In this document: positions 52,273 through 60,985 of the stretch, in pieces
How positions within the stretch are numbered: position 1 is the first letter of the stretch
How the letters are laid out: each line of letters starts with the position of its first letter
Assembly (NCBI GenBank): GCA_013289955.1
Contig: JABCYZ010000027.1
Location: 27,717-91,716, forward strand
DNA length: 64,000 bases
Reading direction: 5' to 3'
From: Acidobacteriota bacterium
GTDB taxonomy: Bacteria > Acidobacteriota > Terriglobia > Acidiferrales > UBA7541
Notes under the pieces: generated by a model
The model's database searches: none
What the model saw: the letters and a program-made list of their open reading frames with translations, nothing else
What the model was told of the DNA's origin: nothing
Position numbers and translations under genes: made by a program

Positions 52273-54687
52273 ATGACTAAGCGATATTATTCCTCGCTGG
52301 CCGCTCTGGCGGGTCTGCTGTTCTTCCCTCTCTTGGTCTTCGCGGACGGAGCGAATTTTGACCTGGACGGTCCTGCGCTGCTCCTGCGCGTGACGCGCGG
52401 CAAGCAAACACTCGACATCGGAGAAGTCCCCAATCTCCTAAGCGGCGACAAGCTCTGGATTCAGCCGGCCTTCCCCGCCGGGCAGACGGTGCGCTACCTC
52501 CTCATCATCAGCTTTCTGCGCGGCTCAACCAATCCACCGCCGGAGGAGTGGTTCACAAAGGCCGAAACGTGGAGCGATCCGGTCCTCCATGCGGGCCTTA
52601 CCCTCACGGTTCCTCAAGGCGCTGAACAGGCGCTTTTGATGTTGGCGCCTGTGACCGGCGGCGACTTTATCACGCTGCGCGGCGCCGTTCGCGGCAAGCC
52701 CGGAACCTTCGTCCGCGCCGTGCAAGACCTGCAACAGGCCAGCTTACAGCACTCGCGACTGGACAAATATCTTGCCGCGGTCCAGAAGATCGCCGCCAAC
52801 GACCCCAATGATCTGCGCAAGCAAGCTCCCTTGCTTGCAAAGAGCCTCAAGATCAAGCTCGACCCGGAGTGCTTAGAGCGACCGCCGGACCAGCAGGCGG
52901 AGTGTCTGACGCAAAACTCCAACAATCTTGTCCTGGACGATGGCAATACGCAGTCCATGGCCTCTGGGCTGACCTCGGGGCCGAACTCCGACCTCATCGG
53001 TCAGATCGGTGCCACGCGAATGGCTGGTGGTGGCGCCTACAGCCCGTATGTTGGCGCCATCGTCGACATGGTCAAGATTTTCGGCAACTTACATACGGCC
53101 AAGTACCAATACATTCCCGCGATTTCCATGCTCGATGGGGACCGTGTGGGACTAAAACTGAATAATCCGCCCTCATTCCATGATCCCAAATCCGTCATGG
53201 TCATCGCACTGCCTCCCATCCGCGCTTCGCATCCTCCCGTTCTATTGACCGCCGAAACTGACAAGACGCACTGCCTCGAGGATTCCGCCTTCGTTCTACC
53301 CATCGAGGGAGCTCCGCTTATGTTCTCGACTGGGTACGGACGGCAATTAAAACTGCAACTTAAAGATCAGGCGGGAAAGCCGATCGAACTGGCAGTGGCA
53401 AGCGATGCCGCCAAAGGCGGCTTGGTTTTGAGCGGCGCGAAGGACCTGCCCCCAGGGCTCGCGGGCAAGGCAAAGTTGAAAGGACTCTGGGGCTTCGAGC
53501 CATTTGACGGGCCCCTCTTTCAGCTCTTGAGCGCCTCGGCGCCAAATAGCTGGAAGCTGCTTTCCGAAGATGAGGGGAAACTGTTGGCTGGCCAAGCCAA
53601 CACCGTGCATCTGCAATCGCTCCAGGCCGGATGCACCGAAAAAATTAGTTTGGAGACCGATGCGGCGAAGGCTTTGACATGGAAGGCGGACAAGGCGGGA
53701 GAGATCGAGCTGCAACTACCGCTTGAGAAGGTCAATCCGGGTGAGGTCGTGTTGAAGATAAGAGAGTTCGGTATCCCTGAAGCTGAAACCGTCACGCTGC
53801 GTGCTTATTCGAATGACGTCAAGCTTCAAGGCTTCAACTATCACTCAGGCGATACAACGATGGATGTCACCGGCGTCCATCTCGAGGAGCTCTCGTCGCT
53901 GAAACTCGAAGGAATCCGCTTTCAGCCGCGTGAAGCAGCGGCCTACGGGAACGCGGTGACACTTTTGGTGCAAGGCGATGCTTCCGCGCTGAAGCCTGCA
54001 AGTGCACAGACCGCCAAAGTGTTGCTCCGCGATGGCCGAACTTTGGATCTGAAGGGAGAAATCAAAGATCCACGGCCACGTGTGGCGCTGTTGGACAAGC
54101 AAGTGATGGCCGCCCCCGCTGGCGACTCTCTTGTCTTTTTGCGGCTGGGTGACGCCAACGATCTGCCGATCAATGGAACATTGACGTTTTTCCTCAAAGA
54201 CGAAGCAAAATTCAACCGCTCAATGAAGCTCGAAGTGGCCACGGACGACGAGAGCGCCAACGTAGAGCTGGGATTCCCCGACGGTGGATTGGTACTTCAG
54301 GATGCAACGACGGCTCGAGCTGAGCTTAATCCGGCTAAGAGCTTTGGCCCGTCTGTCTTTGGAGAGCTTCGCTTCCGTATAGTCGACGGCAAGGAAGGCA
54401 AGGGGGACTGGCAACCGCTGACGCGGCTAGTGCGCCTGCCAAAAATCACGCGGATCGTCTGCCCTGAGGATGTGGCCAAGAGCTGCCGCTTGGAGGGAAC
54501 CGATTTATTCCTCATCAGCTCACTTTCGTCCGACGACAAGTTTACGTCACCGGTGGTTGTAGCGGAAGGCTTCGCCGGAACAACCATTGCGGTGCCGCGG
54601 CCGAACGGAACCCTCCTATACCTCAAACTGAGGGACGCGCCGGATAGCGTTGACCACTTGCTCGTGCCGGTTTTTCCCGAACTGTAA
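52273..54687 (+). CDS. Large exported protein of unknown function
   Basis: The 804-residue product has a signal peptide (about 1-25, ending LLVFADG). It then alternates beta-rich stretches with a helical segment near 140-200 that holds a Cys pair (DPECLERPPDQQAECL). Other Cys lie near 337, 458, 731 and 738. The C-terminal half repeats strands such as VVLKIREFGIPEAETVTLRA and VTLLVQGDASALKP, suggesting several Ig-like or beta-sandwich domains. No enzyme motif or outer-membrane barrel end is seen. It stands alone between a terminator-like hairpin and an empty interval, so it is probably a single-gene unit. I do not recognise the family. Confidence 0.72.
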   Translation: MTKRYYSSLAALAGLLFFPLLVFADGANFDLDGPALLLRVTRGKQTLDIGEVPNLLSGDKLWIQPAFPAGQTVRYLLIISFLRGSTNPPPEEWFTKAETWSDPVLHAGLTLTVPQGAEQALLMLAPVTGGDFITLRGAVRGKPGTFVRAVQDLQQASLQHSRLDKYLAAVQKIAANDPNDLRKQAPLLAKSLKIKLDPECLERPPDQQAECLTQNSNNLVLDDGNTQSMASGLTSGPNSDLIGQIGATRMAGGGAYSPYVGAIVDMVKIFGNLHTAKYQYIPAISMLDGDRVGLKLNNPPSFHDPKSVMVIALPPIRASHPPVLLTAETDKTHCLEDSAFVLPIEGAPLMFSTGYGRQLKLQLKDQAGKPIELAVASDAAKGGLVLSGAKDLPPGLAGKAKLKGLWGFEPFDGPLFQLLSASAPNSWKLLSEDEGKLLAGQANTVHLQSLQAGCTEKISLETDAAKALTWKADKAGEIELQLPLEKVNPGEVVLKIREFGIPEAETVTLRAYSNDVKLQGFNYHSGDTTMDVTGVHLEELSSLKLEGIRFQPREAAAYGNAVTLLVQGDASALKPASAQTAKVLLRDGRTLDLKGEIKDPRPRVALLDKQVMAAPAGDSLVFLRLGDANDLPINGTLTFFLKDEAKFNRSMKLEVATDDESANVELGFPDGGLVLQDATTARAELNPAKSFGPSVFGELRFRIVDGKEGKGDWQPLTRLVRLPKITRIVCPEDVAKSCRLEGTDLFLISSLSSDDKFTSPVVVAEGFAGTTIAVPRPNGTLLYLKLRDAPDSVDHLLVPVFPEL

Positions 54688-54929
54688 GAACTCCCAAGCG
54701 AAAAAAACTTGCGGACTGCGCGGTGAAGCGCCGCGGGAGCTCGCGGATCGAGGACATTGAATCCGCCGGTGCCGCCGAATCATTCCTAACTCGACGTGAA
54801 GGGCCCTGTGCTGGCTAACAGATTGACCGTCGCCGCTTTTCCGAGATCGAACGAGTCCCATCTCCCGCCGAACTAGTTGGCTGCCGCATGCGCCAAGAAC
54901 AACCCGTCACTGCCCGCTGACTGTAATCT
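54688..54929. other. Gene-free interval before the third palindrome
   Basis: No gene, hairpin terminator or repeat is supported here. Confidence 0.35.
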
Positions 54930-54950
54930 ATATATCGTGATACGATATAT
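54930..54950. promoter_or_regulatory. AT-rich palindrome, copy 3 (ATATATCGT-GAT-ACGATATAT)
   Basis: Perfect nine-base arms flank GAT, sharing the ATATCG core with the two sites at 48716-48776. It lies 22 bases before a GTG with a GGAGG upstream, the start of the small frame that is coupled to the UbiA-like gene, so it probably controls that pair. Confidence 0.65.
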
Positions 54951-54971
54951 TTGCGATTGCGGAGGCAAAAA

Positions 54972-55148
54972 GTGCCGAGGACTGAAATCCTACGGCGTTG
55001 GCGCGGAACATCAAAACTAACCACGACTAGGGGTTTCCTTGTCGACGGTGGTTCGGGGATGTCACCGCTGCCAACGCCGTGGAACGTGGAGCAAGCCTAC
55101 GGCACAGCAAGACAGGATTGGAAGCCGACGCGAAAGTCACTCGTATGA
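54972..55148 (+). CDS. Possible small protein, or stump of a regulator gene, coupled to the UbiA-like gene
   Basis: GTG 54972 follows GCGGAGG and opens a 58-codon frame whose stop overlaps the likely start of the next gene (ATGA at 55145-55148). The first residues, VPRTEIL, resemble the start of acidobacterial PadR regulators, but the rest does not continue as one. It is either a real small coupled gene or a truncated regulator. Nothing else supports a function. Confidence 0.35.
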   Translation: MPRTEILRRWRGTSKLTTTRGFLVDGGSGMSPLPTPWNVEQAYGTARQDWKPTRKSLV

Positions 55149-56116
55149 GAATATCGAATTCTGCCACAGTGATTGACGACCGTGCTCGCAGGCTGGGTCC
55201 GCAAGCAATGTCTCCAGATGGCACCTTCCTTTGCGGCTTCCTTAAAGACGACGTTCGGGCAGCGAGAGCGAGGTCCCACACGACACCGTGGTGGTTGTGG
55301 TGGAATATTCTCAGCATCGATGCACCGACGGTCGCGGTGGTTTGGGCTCTGCTTCTTGCACGCTCAAGTCATATGCGATTGAGAGCCGCCGATGAAATCG
55401 TTTTGGGCCTGGTTGTGTGGTGCATTTATGTAAGCGATCGCGTGTTCGACGGCTTGAAACCGACGAATCAGCGGGTGTTGCGCGAGCGACATCTCTTTTG
55501 CGCTAAGCACCGACGGGCTCTGACGTGGCTCTTGGTGCTCGCGGCCGTCGCGGCGCTCTGGGTGACAGCCGGCTTCTTGGCGCCTACGGAATTAAGCGCC
55601 GGAATGAAACTCGCAGCATTAATCGGAGCATACATGGCCACCATCCATGCTGGCCATGGATCGATCGCACGTTTTGTACCGAAAGAACTAGCGGTTGGCA
55701 TTCTGTTCGCGGTCGGGACAACTCTTCCCATGTGGTCACGCCTCTCAGAATTCTCATGGGATGAGTGGATACCATTCGGGCTGTTCGCGGTTCTGTGCTC
55801 CTTGAATTGCTTGGCCATTGAGTGCTGGGAGAACGAATCTCATCATCCCGATTGGATCCAGACCCGTAGTCCAGTCATCCGATGGGCAGAGACGCGCATC
55901 AACCAGCTTGCGGCAGCTCTCGCCGCATCCGCGTCTGCGGTAATCCTGGTAAGGCGAGACCCCGGAGCGTTCGGCTCTGGATTGCTGGCTATTTCTTTGG
56001 CAGCGCTTCTAATTCTCGTCCTAAACCGTTACAGAAATCGTCTCTCCGGTAGAGCGCTTCGAGTTCTTGCCGACGCGACTTTGGTCTTGGCCGGGGGGCT
56101 CGCACTAGTGACCTGA
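55145..56116 (+). CDS. UbiA-like integral membrane protein
   Basis: The protein has about eight transmembrane helices, starting near residue 55. It carries VWCIYVSDRVFDGLK, which recalls the first Asp-rich motif of UbiA prenyltransferases (normally N-D-x-x-D-x-x-x-D) in weakened form. A clear second Asp motif is missing; AIECWENESHHPDW occupies its place. It is paired with a methyltransferase gene, the arrangement of quinone and isoprenoid pathways. The assignment is tentative. ATG 55145 is chosen because it overlaps the upstream small frame; the frame is open from 55079. Confidence 0.6.
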   Translation: MRISNSATVIDDRARRLGPQAMSPDGTFLCGFLKDDVRAARARSHTTPWWLWWNILSIDAPTVAVVWALLLARSSHMRLRAADEIVLGLVVWCIYVSDRVFDGLKPTNQRVLRERHLFCAKHRRALTWLLVLAAVAALWVTAGFLAPTELSAGMKLAALIGAYMATIHAGHGSIARFVPKELAVGILFAVGTTLPMWSRLSEFSWDEWIPFGLFAVLCSLNCLAIECWENESHHPDWIQTRSPVIRWAETRINQLAAALAASASAVILVRRDPGAFGSGLLAISLAALLILVLNRYRNRLSGRALRVLADATLVLAGGLALVT

Positions 56117-56160
56117 TACGAGGCAGAACTCAACGAAGAGTTAAACAGGTTAAGGTGACT

Positions 56161-56826
56161 ATGATGAATTGCGACCGGATTGCTCCTTACTACGAGATTG
56201 CTGAGCATTGCTTGTTTGGAAGGCTCCTTGAGGATCGGCGATTTGCATTCTTGGGTGAGATTAGAACGTCTCGTAAGGCCCTCGTGTGCGGTGGAGGGGA
56301 CGGCCGCTTTCTTGCGCGCCTACTTCGAGCTAACGCGCGAGTAGAGGTGGATTTTGTTGACCTCAGCTCTGCGATGGTCGAGCTTGCGGAGCGACGGGTC
56401 ACAGGCATGGGGCGAACTTTTCGAAAACGAGTCACATTCCATGCCCGGGATGTGCGGAGTCTTGCCGCACCCGCAGATTACTATGACTTGATCGTGACAC
56501 ACTATTTTCTCGATTGCTTCTCAAATCAAGATCTTGAAGATGTCGTGGGCCGACTCGCGAGCTGGGGGATGCCTCAAGCGAGGTGGATCGTTTCTGACTT
56601 CAGCGAAGCAAATGGGCCAATCGGCCGACTATGGACGCGAGGCGTGATAAGCGGGCTTTATTCCGCTTTCCGGTTCAGCACGGGGCTCAAGGTTACGCGA
56701 CTACCCGAATATAAGGCAGCGCTCACAAGAAGAGGATACTTCTTGCGGTTCGAAGAGGACGTACTGGCTGGACTTCTTCATTCATCACTGTGGGAGGCAG
56801 AGATTTCGCGGGGCGGAATGTCTTAG
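56161..56826 (+). CDS. Class I SAM-dependent methyltransferase
   Basis: The 221-residue protein begins DRIAPYYEIAEHCLFGRLLE, followed by SAM motif I (KALVCGGGDGRFLARLL), motif II (VDFVDLSSAMVELAE) and YYDLIVTHYFLDCFSNQD. The family resembles UbiE-like enzymes that pair with membrane-bound prenyl or alkyl substrates. It lies 44 bases after the UbiA-like gene, probably in the same transcript. ATG 56161 is preferred over GTG 56155. Confidence 0.83.
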   Translation: MMNCDRIAPYYEIAEHCLFGRLLEDRRFAFLGEIRTSRKALVCGGGDGRFLARLLRANARVEVDFVDLSSAMVELAERRVTGMGRTFRKRVTFHARDVRSLAAPADYYDLIVTHYFLDCFSNQDLEDVVGRLASWGMPQARWIVSDFSEANGPIGRLWTRGVISGLYSAFRFSTGLKVTRLPEYKAALTRRGYFLRFEEDVLAGLLHSSLWEAEISRGGMS

Positions 56827-57164
56827 AGTCACGCATCTCAAGGCAAGCTACTCTGAGGGCTGTTAGCTGAATCCTGCAGGCGCGTTCGAATGTGCACTAG
56901 CTGTGCAAGAATCCTACGTTTTCAATCCATTCGAGTTATCTTTGAGCGAAAAGCAGATGGCCCGATTTGTTCGAAACATCAGTAGTTAGAAGAAATGGAC
57001 GGAGTTGTTGGAGTCGAGTGTTGTGCGCCCAAGGCAGCCGTTCCACGAGGGCGACGATCGAATTTGTCACTATTCGATACAGGAGCAACATGAAAGATAG
57101 GAAACGGAGAACGCGTTTCTTGGACCTGTGTTTGGCCCCATGATATCCCGCTGGCGGTCGCACG
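56827..57164. other. Gene-free interval before the tRNA remnant
   Basis: No supported gene. Short minus-strand frames here lack domains and ribosome binding sites. Confidence 0.35.
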
Positions 57165-57193
57165 AAAAAAAGCCGGAATCCTGGATTCCGGCC
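57165..57193 (-). terminator. Intrinsic terminator following the tRNA remnant
   Basis: On the minus strand, GCCGGAATCC and GGATTCCGGC form a near-continuous stem and are followed by seven T. It lies just 3' of the tRNA-like fragment and was probably that gene's own terminator. Confidence 0.85.
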
Positions 57194-57208
57194 TTTTGTT
57201 TCACGAAT

Positions 57209-57258
57209 TGGTTGCGGGGGCAGATTGAACTGACGACCTTCGGGTTATGAGCTTGACG
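57209..57258 (-). pseudogene. Decayed 3' half of a tRNA-Met (CAU) gene, possible att site
   Basis: The minus strand reads GCTCATAACCCGAAGGTCG, then CAGTTCAATCTG and CCCCCGCAACCA. This matches the anticodon loop (CAU), variable loop, T arm and encoded CCA end of bacterial initiator-type tRNA-Met, with small deletions in the T stem. The 5' half (acceptor and D arm) is not found beside it. Integrases often use the 3' half of tRNA genes as attachment sites and leave such fragments at the far end of an island. Because the fragment keeps its terminator, the lost 5' half, and any inserted element, would lie toward higher coordinates. Confidence 0.7.
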
Positions 57259-57589
57259 ATCAAACCCTAAGTCTTGATGATTCAATTGCCCTTACGGTTC
57301 GTCGACCCCCTAAAACCACCCCCAAAACACAGGGTTTTGGACGCTAGTTGGACGCCAACGACGATGGCCTCTTCCGCGTCTCATTAACAACAACGGTCTA
57401 GGGAACCGTTGTTCGCGTTTCACTTCGACAGATAACCGACAATTCGATCAAGTGGTCGTCATACCTATTGGTTCCACCGGCAAACTGCGGAACTGACTGG
57501 CTATCAGCACGAATTACTTTTGTGCGCACAATGCGATCGCACTTGGAGAGGCATCGCCCGACCACAAGAAGTCATATCCTCTCGAGTGC
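57259..57589. other. Gene-free interval with several small inverted and direct repeats
   Basis: CCAAAAC...GTTTTGG (57322-57340), GTTGG-ACG-CCAAC (57347-57359) and AACAACGGT...ACCGTTGTT (57389-57413) are perfect inverted repeats. TTGGACGC occurs twice (57337 and 57348). The cluster beside a tRNA fragment fits the arm sites of an old integration region, but no integrase frame is seen. Confidence 0.4.
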
Positions 57590-59605
57590 CTAGAAGAAGG
57601 CGCGTTTGAATGCCTCGTGGTGCTGACGGGCCAGCTCAAGGATGGACGGAAAGTCGTTTTCCTCGCGCAGGCTGCTCAAGAGCGGGTCAAACGCGATATA
57701 CGGATAGCAGAAGAAGCCGGACCCGACGCTGCGGCGAAGCGTGGATAGCGCAGCAGCTTTATCCCCTAGAACTGCGTAGGCTTGCGCAATTTTGTACTCC
57801 GCTTCAGGGTCGCCAACCCCGCGCTCGGTTATTTTTTTTTCCAAGCCGCGCAAAATCTCGCGGCCTTCCGCCGTGCGGTGGGCAATCGAATCACTCAACG
57901 CTTTTCCGATCTGAGCGTATAGGGTCGGATCGAGCTCGTTCGCTTGGTCGAAGTCTTGGGCGGCGTGTTCGAAATCTTTTTTGTAGAACTCTCCGATGCC
58001 ACGATAGAAGAGCAGAAACGAGGAGTCCTGCACGTCCGGCAGACTAGCGAGAAATTTATCGTACTCGCCGAGATAGAGATACGTGTTTAAGACCGAGCCA
58101 TTGGATTTGACGAGGGGATCGAGCTGCAGCGCGCGTTCGCATTCGGCCACCGACTCTGGCAACATGCCGGCGAAGCGATAGGCGTAGCCCAACTCCCAAT
58201 GTACGGGCGCGTAGTTGTCGTTCGCTTTGAGCGCATCGCGGAGAAGCGGCACAGCCTGCTCGACCTTGCCAGTATCCACGAAGAGATTGGCCAGAAACAT
58301 CTGGGCATCCATTTGTGAGGGTTCCAACGCGAGGGCCCGTTCGTAGGCGGCTTGCGCGCGGCTATACTGTTCACGGCCGCCGAACTCGAAGGTGGCGTCG
58401 GAGGTGTAGGACGCGCCGAGATAGGCCCAGGCGAGAGCGTACTTGGGATCAATCTCAGTGGATTTTTCGAGCATCTTGATGGCTAAAGGGAATTTGTGTT
58501 GGCTGTGAAGATCAACGCCTCGCAAATAGTATTCGTAGGCCAGCGGACTGACGGGGGCGACGGGCTTGATACGCTGAGCTTCCGAGGGCGAGAGATTCAG
58601 TTGCAATTTATTGATGATCTCTTCGGCAACCTGGTCCTGAACCCGCAGGAGGTTGTCATATTTCACGTCAATCGTGCCGCGACCGAGGATTTTGTCGGTT
58701 TTGACTTCGATCAGTTGGTAGGTAATGCGCAGGTTGTCGCCGTCACGGAGGAAGCTGCCTGTGAGAAGTGTGTCCACTTTGAGATCCGAGCCGACGCTGG
58801 CGATGTCAATGAGCTTGCCGCGGTATTTTTCAACGGCCGTGGAGGGTCGGACGGTAAGAGAGCTGACGTAGTCAAGCTTGGTGATCACTGCATCCGCGAG
58901 GGAGAAGCCAAGGAAGTCGCTGGCCGTATCTTGACGAATGTTCTGGAGCGGAAGAATGGCGAGACTGCGAGGAGTTACGGTTTGCAGCGACTTGGAGCGA
59001 AGCGCGGAGGGAAACCTTCCGACGACGATTACCGCGACTACGACGAGCAAAACAGCGCTTACCGCAACGACAAGTAGAGTGCGAGGGATGCGGAAGGGGA
59101 GCGGCGCGTCGCAGACAGCGATGGCCGGCACGCTCGCTCCGCTTGGGTCCACTCGCGCAGGAGCCGCCGCTGGGCCTTTCGCGTCGCTGGCGAACTGAAG
59201 AACTGGTTTGCCGCTGACCCGCCGATCGCTAGGCTCGTCGCTGGCAGCGGGTTTCAGCTCGGCGGTGAAGCGATAGCCGCAGCCGGGCACGGTGACGATG
59301 TAGCCTGGCTCGCTGGCGGACTCACCCAAAGCCTTACGGATCATCGAGACCTGTTGGGTGAGGTTAGATTCTTCGACAAAACTGTCCGGCCAAAGAGCCT
59401 GCATCAGCTCTTCCTTCGAAAGCATTCGCCCGCAGTTTTGGACCAAGATTAAAAGCGTGTCGTAGGTTTTTGGGGTGAGCGGGACGGCTGCGCCTTCTCT
59501 CAGCAAGGCGTGCTGAAGGGTGTCCAGCACAAACGGGCCGAACTCGTAGCAGGGGCGAGTCTCCAGCCCTTTCACGGTTTGCCGGAACTGATTGGCAGTG
59601 GTCAT
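57590..59605 (-). CDS. Winged-helix (CadC/ToxR-like) TPR regulator
   Basis: Residues about 18-115 are an OmpR/CadC-type winged helix (PLTPKTYDTLLILVQNCGRM, then SNLTQQVSMIRKALGE and GYIVTVPGCGYRF). A single transmembrane helix follows (about 174-195). The periplasmic part starts with a TolB/adenylate-cyclase-linked module (LAILPLQNIRQDTASDFLGF) and continues as TPR repeats (about 340-640; YALAWAYLGASY, QMDAQMFLANLFVDTGKVEQ). It probably senses a signal outside the membrane and binds DNA inside. Such proteins are numerous in Acidobacteriota. Its C-terminal 108 residues have a 72%-identical orphan copy at 1781-2107. The target genes are unknown. Confidence 0.88.
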   Translation of the reverse strand: MTTANQFRQTVKGLETRPCYEFGPFVLDTLQHALLREGAAVPLTPKTYDTLLILVQNCGRMLSKEELMQALWPDSFVEESNLTQQVSMIRKALGESASEPGYIVTVPGCGYRFTAELKPAASDEPSDRRVSGKPVLQFASDAKGPAAAPARVDPSGASVPAIAVCDAPLPFRIPRTLLVVAVSAVLLVVVAVIVVGRFPSALRSKSLQTVTPRSLAILPLQNIRQDTASDFLGFSLADAVITKLDYVSSLTVRPSTAVEKYRGKLIDIASVGSDLKVDTLLTGSFLRDGDNLRITYQLIEVKTDKILGRGTIDVKYDNLLRVQDQVAEEIINKLQLNLSPSEAQRIKPVAPVSPLAYEYYLRGVDLHSQHKFPLAIKMLEKSTEIDPKYALAWAYLGASYTSDATFEFGGREQYSRAQAAYERALALEPSQMDAQMFLANLFVDTGKVEQAVPLLRDALKANDNYAPVHWELGYAYRFAGMLPESVAECERALQLDPLVKSNGSVLNTYLYLGEYDKFLASLPDVQDSSFLLFYRGIGEFYKKDFEHAAQDFDQANELDPTLYAQIGKALSDSIAHRTAEGREILRGLEKKITERGVGDPEAEYKIAQAYAVLGDKAAALSTLRRSVGSGFFCYPYIAFDPLLSSLREENDFPSILELARQHHEAFKRAFF

Positions 59606-60021
59606 AGAGTGGTGGCGGCACGTCGCTTCCGGGGAGCTTTGCTAAAGCAAGGAGCGGACTTGACTCGGAGCGAGCTTTCGAGGCTTCGAACGAGGAAGTG
59701 CCGGACCCCACTGCTGGCTGCGGCCCTGGTGAAGCGGCGCCTTTTGTAAGCAAGGCTGCCGGGTGAAAGCCTGGAATTGATTCTACGTCAACAGTGGAAA
59801 GAATTGGCAGGAAAAGCGGGCTTCTTTGCAGTGGTTGGTGTAGGCACGGGCGAAAGCAGCCCATCGCATCTTGACTCCTAATCTGTTGTGTTTCAGCGGC
59901 CTACAACGTTTCCTAGATTTTTGAGGAAATTTTTAGGACCGTTTCAGGACATCGGACCGCTGGTTCCTGCAGGATAAGCGCAATGCAAGCCGCTTCGGCG
60001 CGCTGCTGTTAGGAGCCTGGT
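59606..60021. other. Gene-free interval between the TPR regulator and mddA
   Basis: Divergent promoters for the two flanking genes should lie here. The frames that cross it are shadows without domains. No clear operator is seen; TCCTA and TAGGA around 59912-59937 form only a loose inverted repeat. Confidence 0.4.
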
Positions 60022-60789
60022 ATGAAACGTTTTTTTGGTTTGCTCTACGGAATCGCTTGTTATCTCTTCTTCCTTGCCGTGTTTCTCCGGGCCATATGGT
60101 TTGTCTGGACCATGGATACCCTCGAGCCCCGCTCTACCCTGACCCGCGCCCTGCTAATAAATGCCGGCCTGCTCTCAGCGTTCGCGATACAACACAGTGG
60201 TATGGCTCGTCAGGGCTTCAAGCGTGCCTGGGCCAAAATCATTCCGCCTCCCCTCGAGCGCAGCACGTACGTGTTTGCTGCCAGCCTTGTGCTCCTCATG
60301 GTTGTCCAGTTTTGGCAACCTTTGCCGGGCGTGGTGTGGACAGTGCACAACGCGATGGCCGTGAAGCTCTTACAGGTCTTCTTCTGGTTCGGCTGGGCTC
60401 TGCTTTTTACTTGCACCCTGTTGATTGATCATTTTGATTTGTTCGGCCTCAAGCAGGCCTGGAAGTACTGGAGCAACGAACCCTACGAGCCGCCGGCCTT
60501 TCGCACTCCGGGTCCGTACCGGCTCGTACGCCATCCGCTCTATCTCGGTTTTCTCATTGCCTTCTGGAGCGCCCCGCGCATGACCAGCGGGCACCTCTTC
60601 TTCGCCGTGATGTGCACTGCGTATATTTTGGTCGCCATTCAACTCGAGGAGCGCGATCTCGTCAACTTCCATGGCGAGTCCTATCGCATTTATCGCAGTG
60701 GCGTTTCCATGCTCGTGCCCTTGCCCGGCAAAAAACCTTCCCAAGCTGATCGGAAACACACGAGTGCGTCAAATGTGCTGACGCAATAA
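60022..60789 (+). CDS. mddA: MddA-type methanethiol S-methyltransferase (membrane-bound)
   Basis: The 255-residue protein has about six transmembrane helices and the ICMT/NnrU-like layout of MddA. It shows AIQHSGMARQGFKRAW in the second loop, PLERSTYVFAASL, LIDHFDLFGLKQAW, and the SAM-binding core YRLVRHPLYLGFLIAFW with EERDLVNFHGESY near the end. MddA converts methanethiol and SAM to dimethyl sulfide. The match is by recognised motifs, length and order. AGGAGCCTGGT precedes ATG 60022. It lies alone on its strand for 196 bases, so coupling to the next methyltransferase is not certain. Confidence 0.82.
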   Translation: MKRFFGLLYGIACYLFFLAVFLRAIWFVWTMDTLEPRSTLTRALLINAGLLSAFAIQHSGMARQGFKRAWAKIIPPPLERSTYVFAASLVLLMVVQFWQPLPGVVWTVHNAMAVKLLQVFFWFGWALLFTCTLLIDHFDLFGLKQAWKYWSNEPYEPPAFRTPGPYRLVRHPLYLGFLIAFWSAPRMTSGHLFFAVMCTAYILVAIQLEERDLVNFHGESYRIYRSGVSMLVPLPGKKPSQADRKHTSASNVLTQ

Positions 60790-60952
60790 TGCCGCTGCTG
60801 TGTTGGCGAACGCTACGGTTTTCCGCCAGCGAGCGCGTTCAAGAAGAATAATCGTTTCAAACGCGCAGAACTCGCTGCTTTGAAGACCGGAGTCAATCGG
60901 TTGGTGATTGCGTATCGCTTGATTGCGAGGCACGACGGGAACTATCCACACT

Positions 60953-60974
60953 CTGTAGGCGCCAGGCCTACGCG
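60953..60974 (+). promoter_or_regulatory. Hairpin just upstream of the SABATH-type gene
   Basis: GTAGGC (near 60956) and GCCTAC (near 60967) flank a short loop, ending about ten bases before the GGGAGG of the next gene. It may affect translation, but it is small, and I see no riboswitch fold. Confidence 0.35.
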
Positions 60975-60985
60975 AGGGAGGAAAT

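Noticed and set aside
57590..59605. Plus-strand frames (for example 57610-58047 and 58496-59077) opposite the TPR regulator
   Set aside because: They are shadows of a gene whose winged-helix, membrane and TPR parts are all intact on the minus strand.
60790..60985. SAM riboswitch ahead of the SABATH-type methyltransferase
   Set aside because: Only a small six-base-pair hairpin is visible; none of the known SAM riboswitch folds could be traced.
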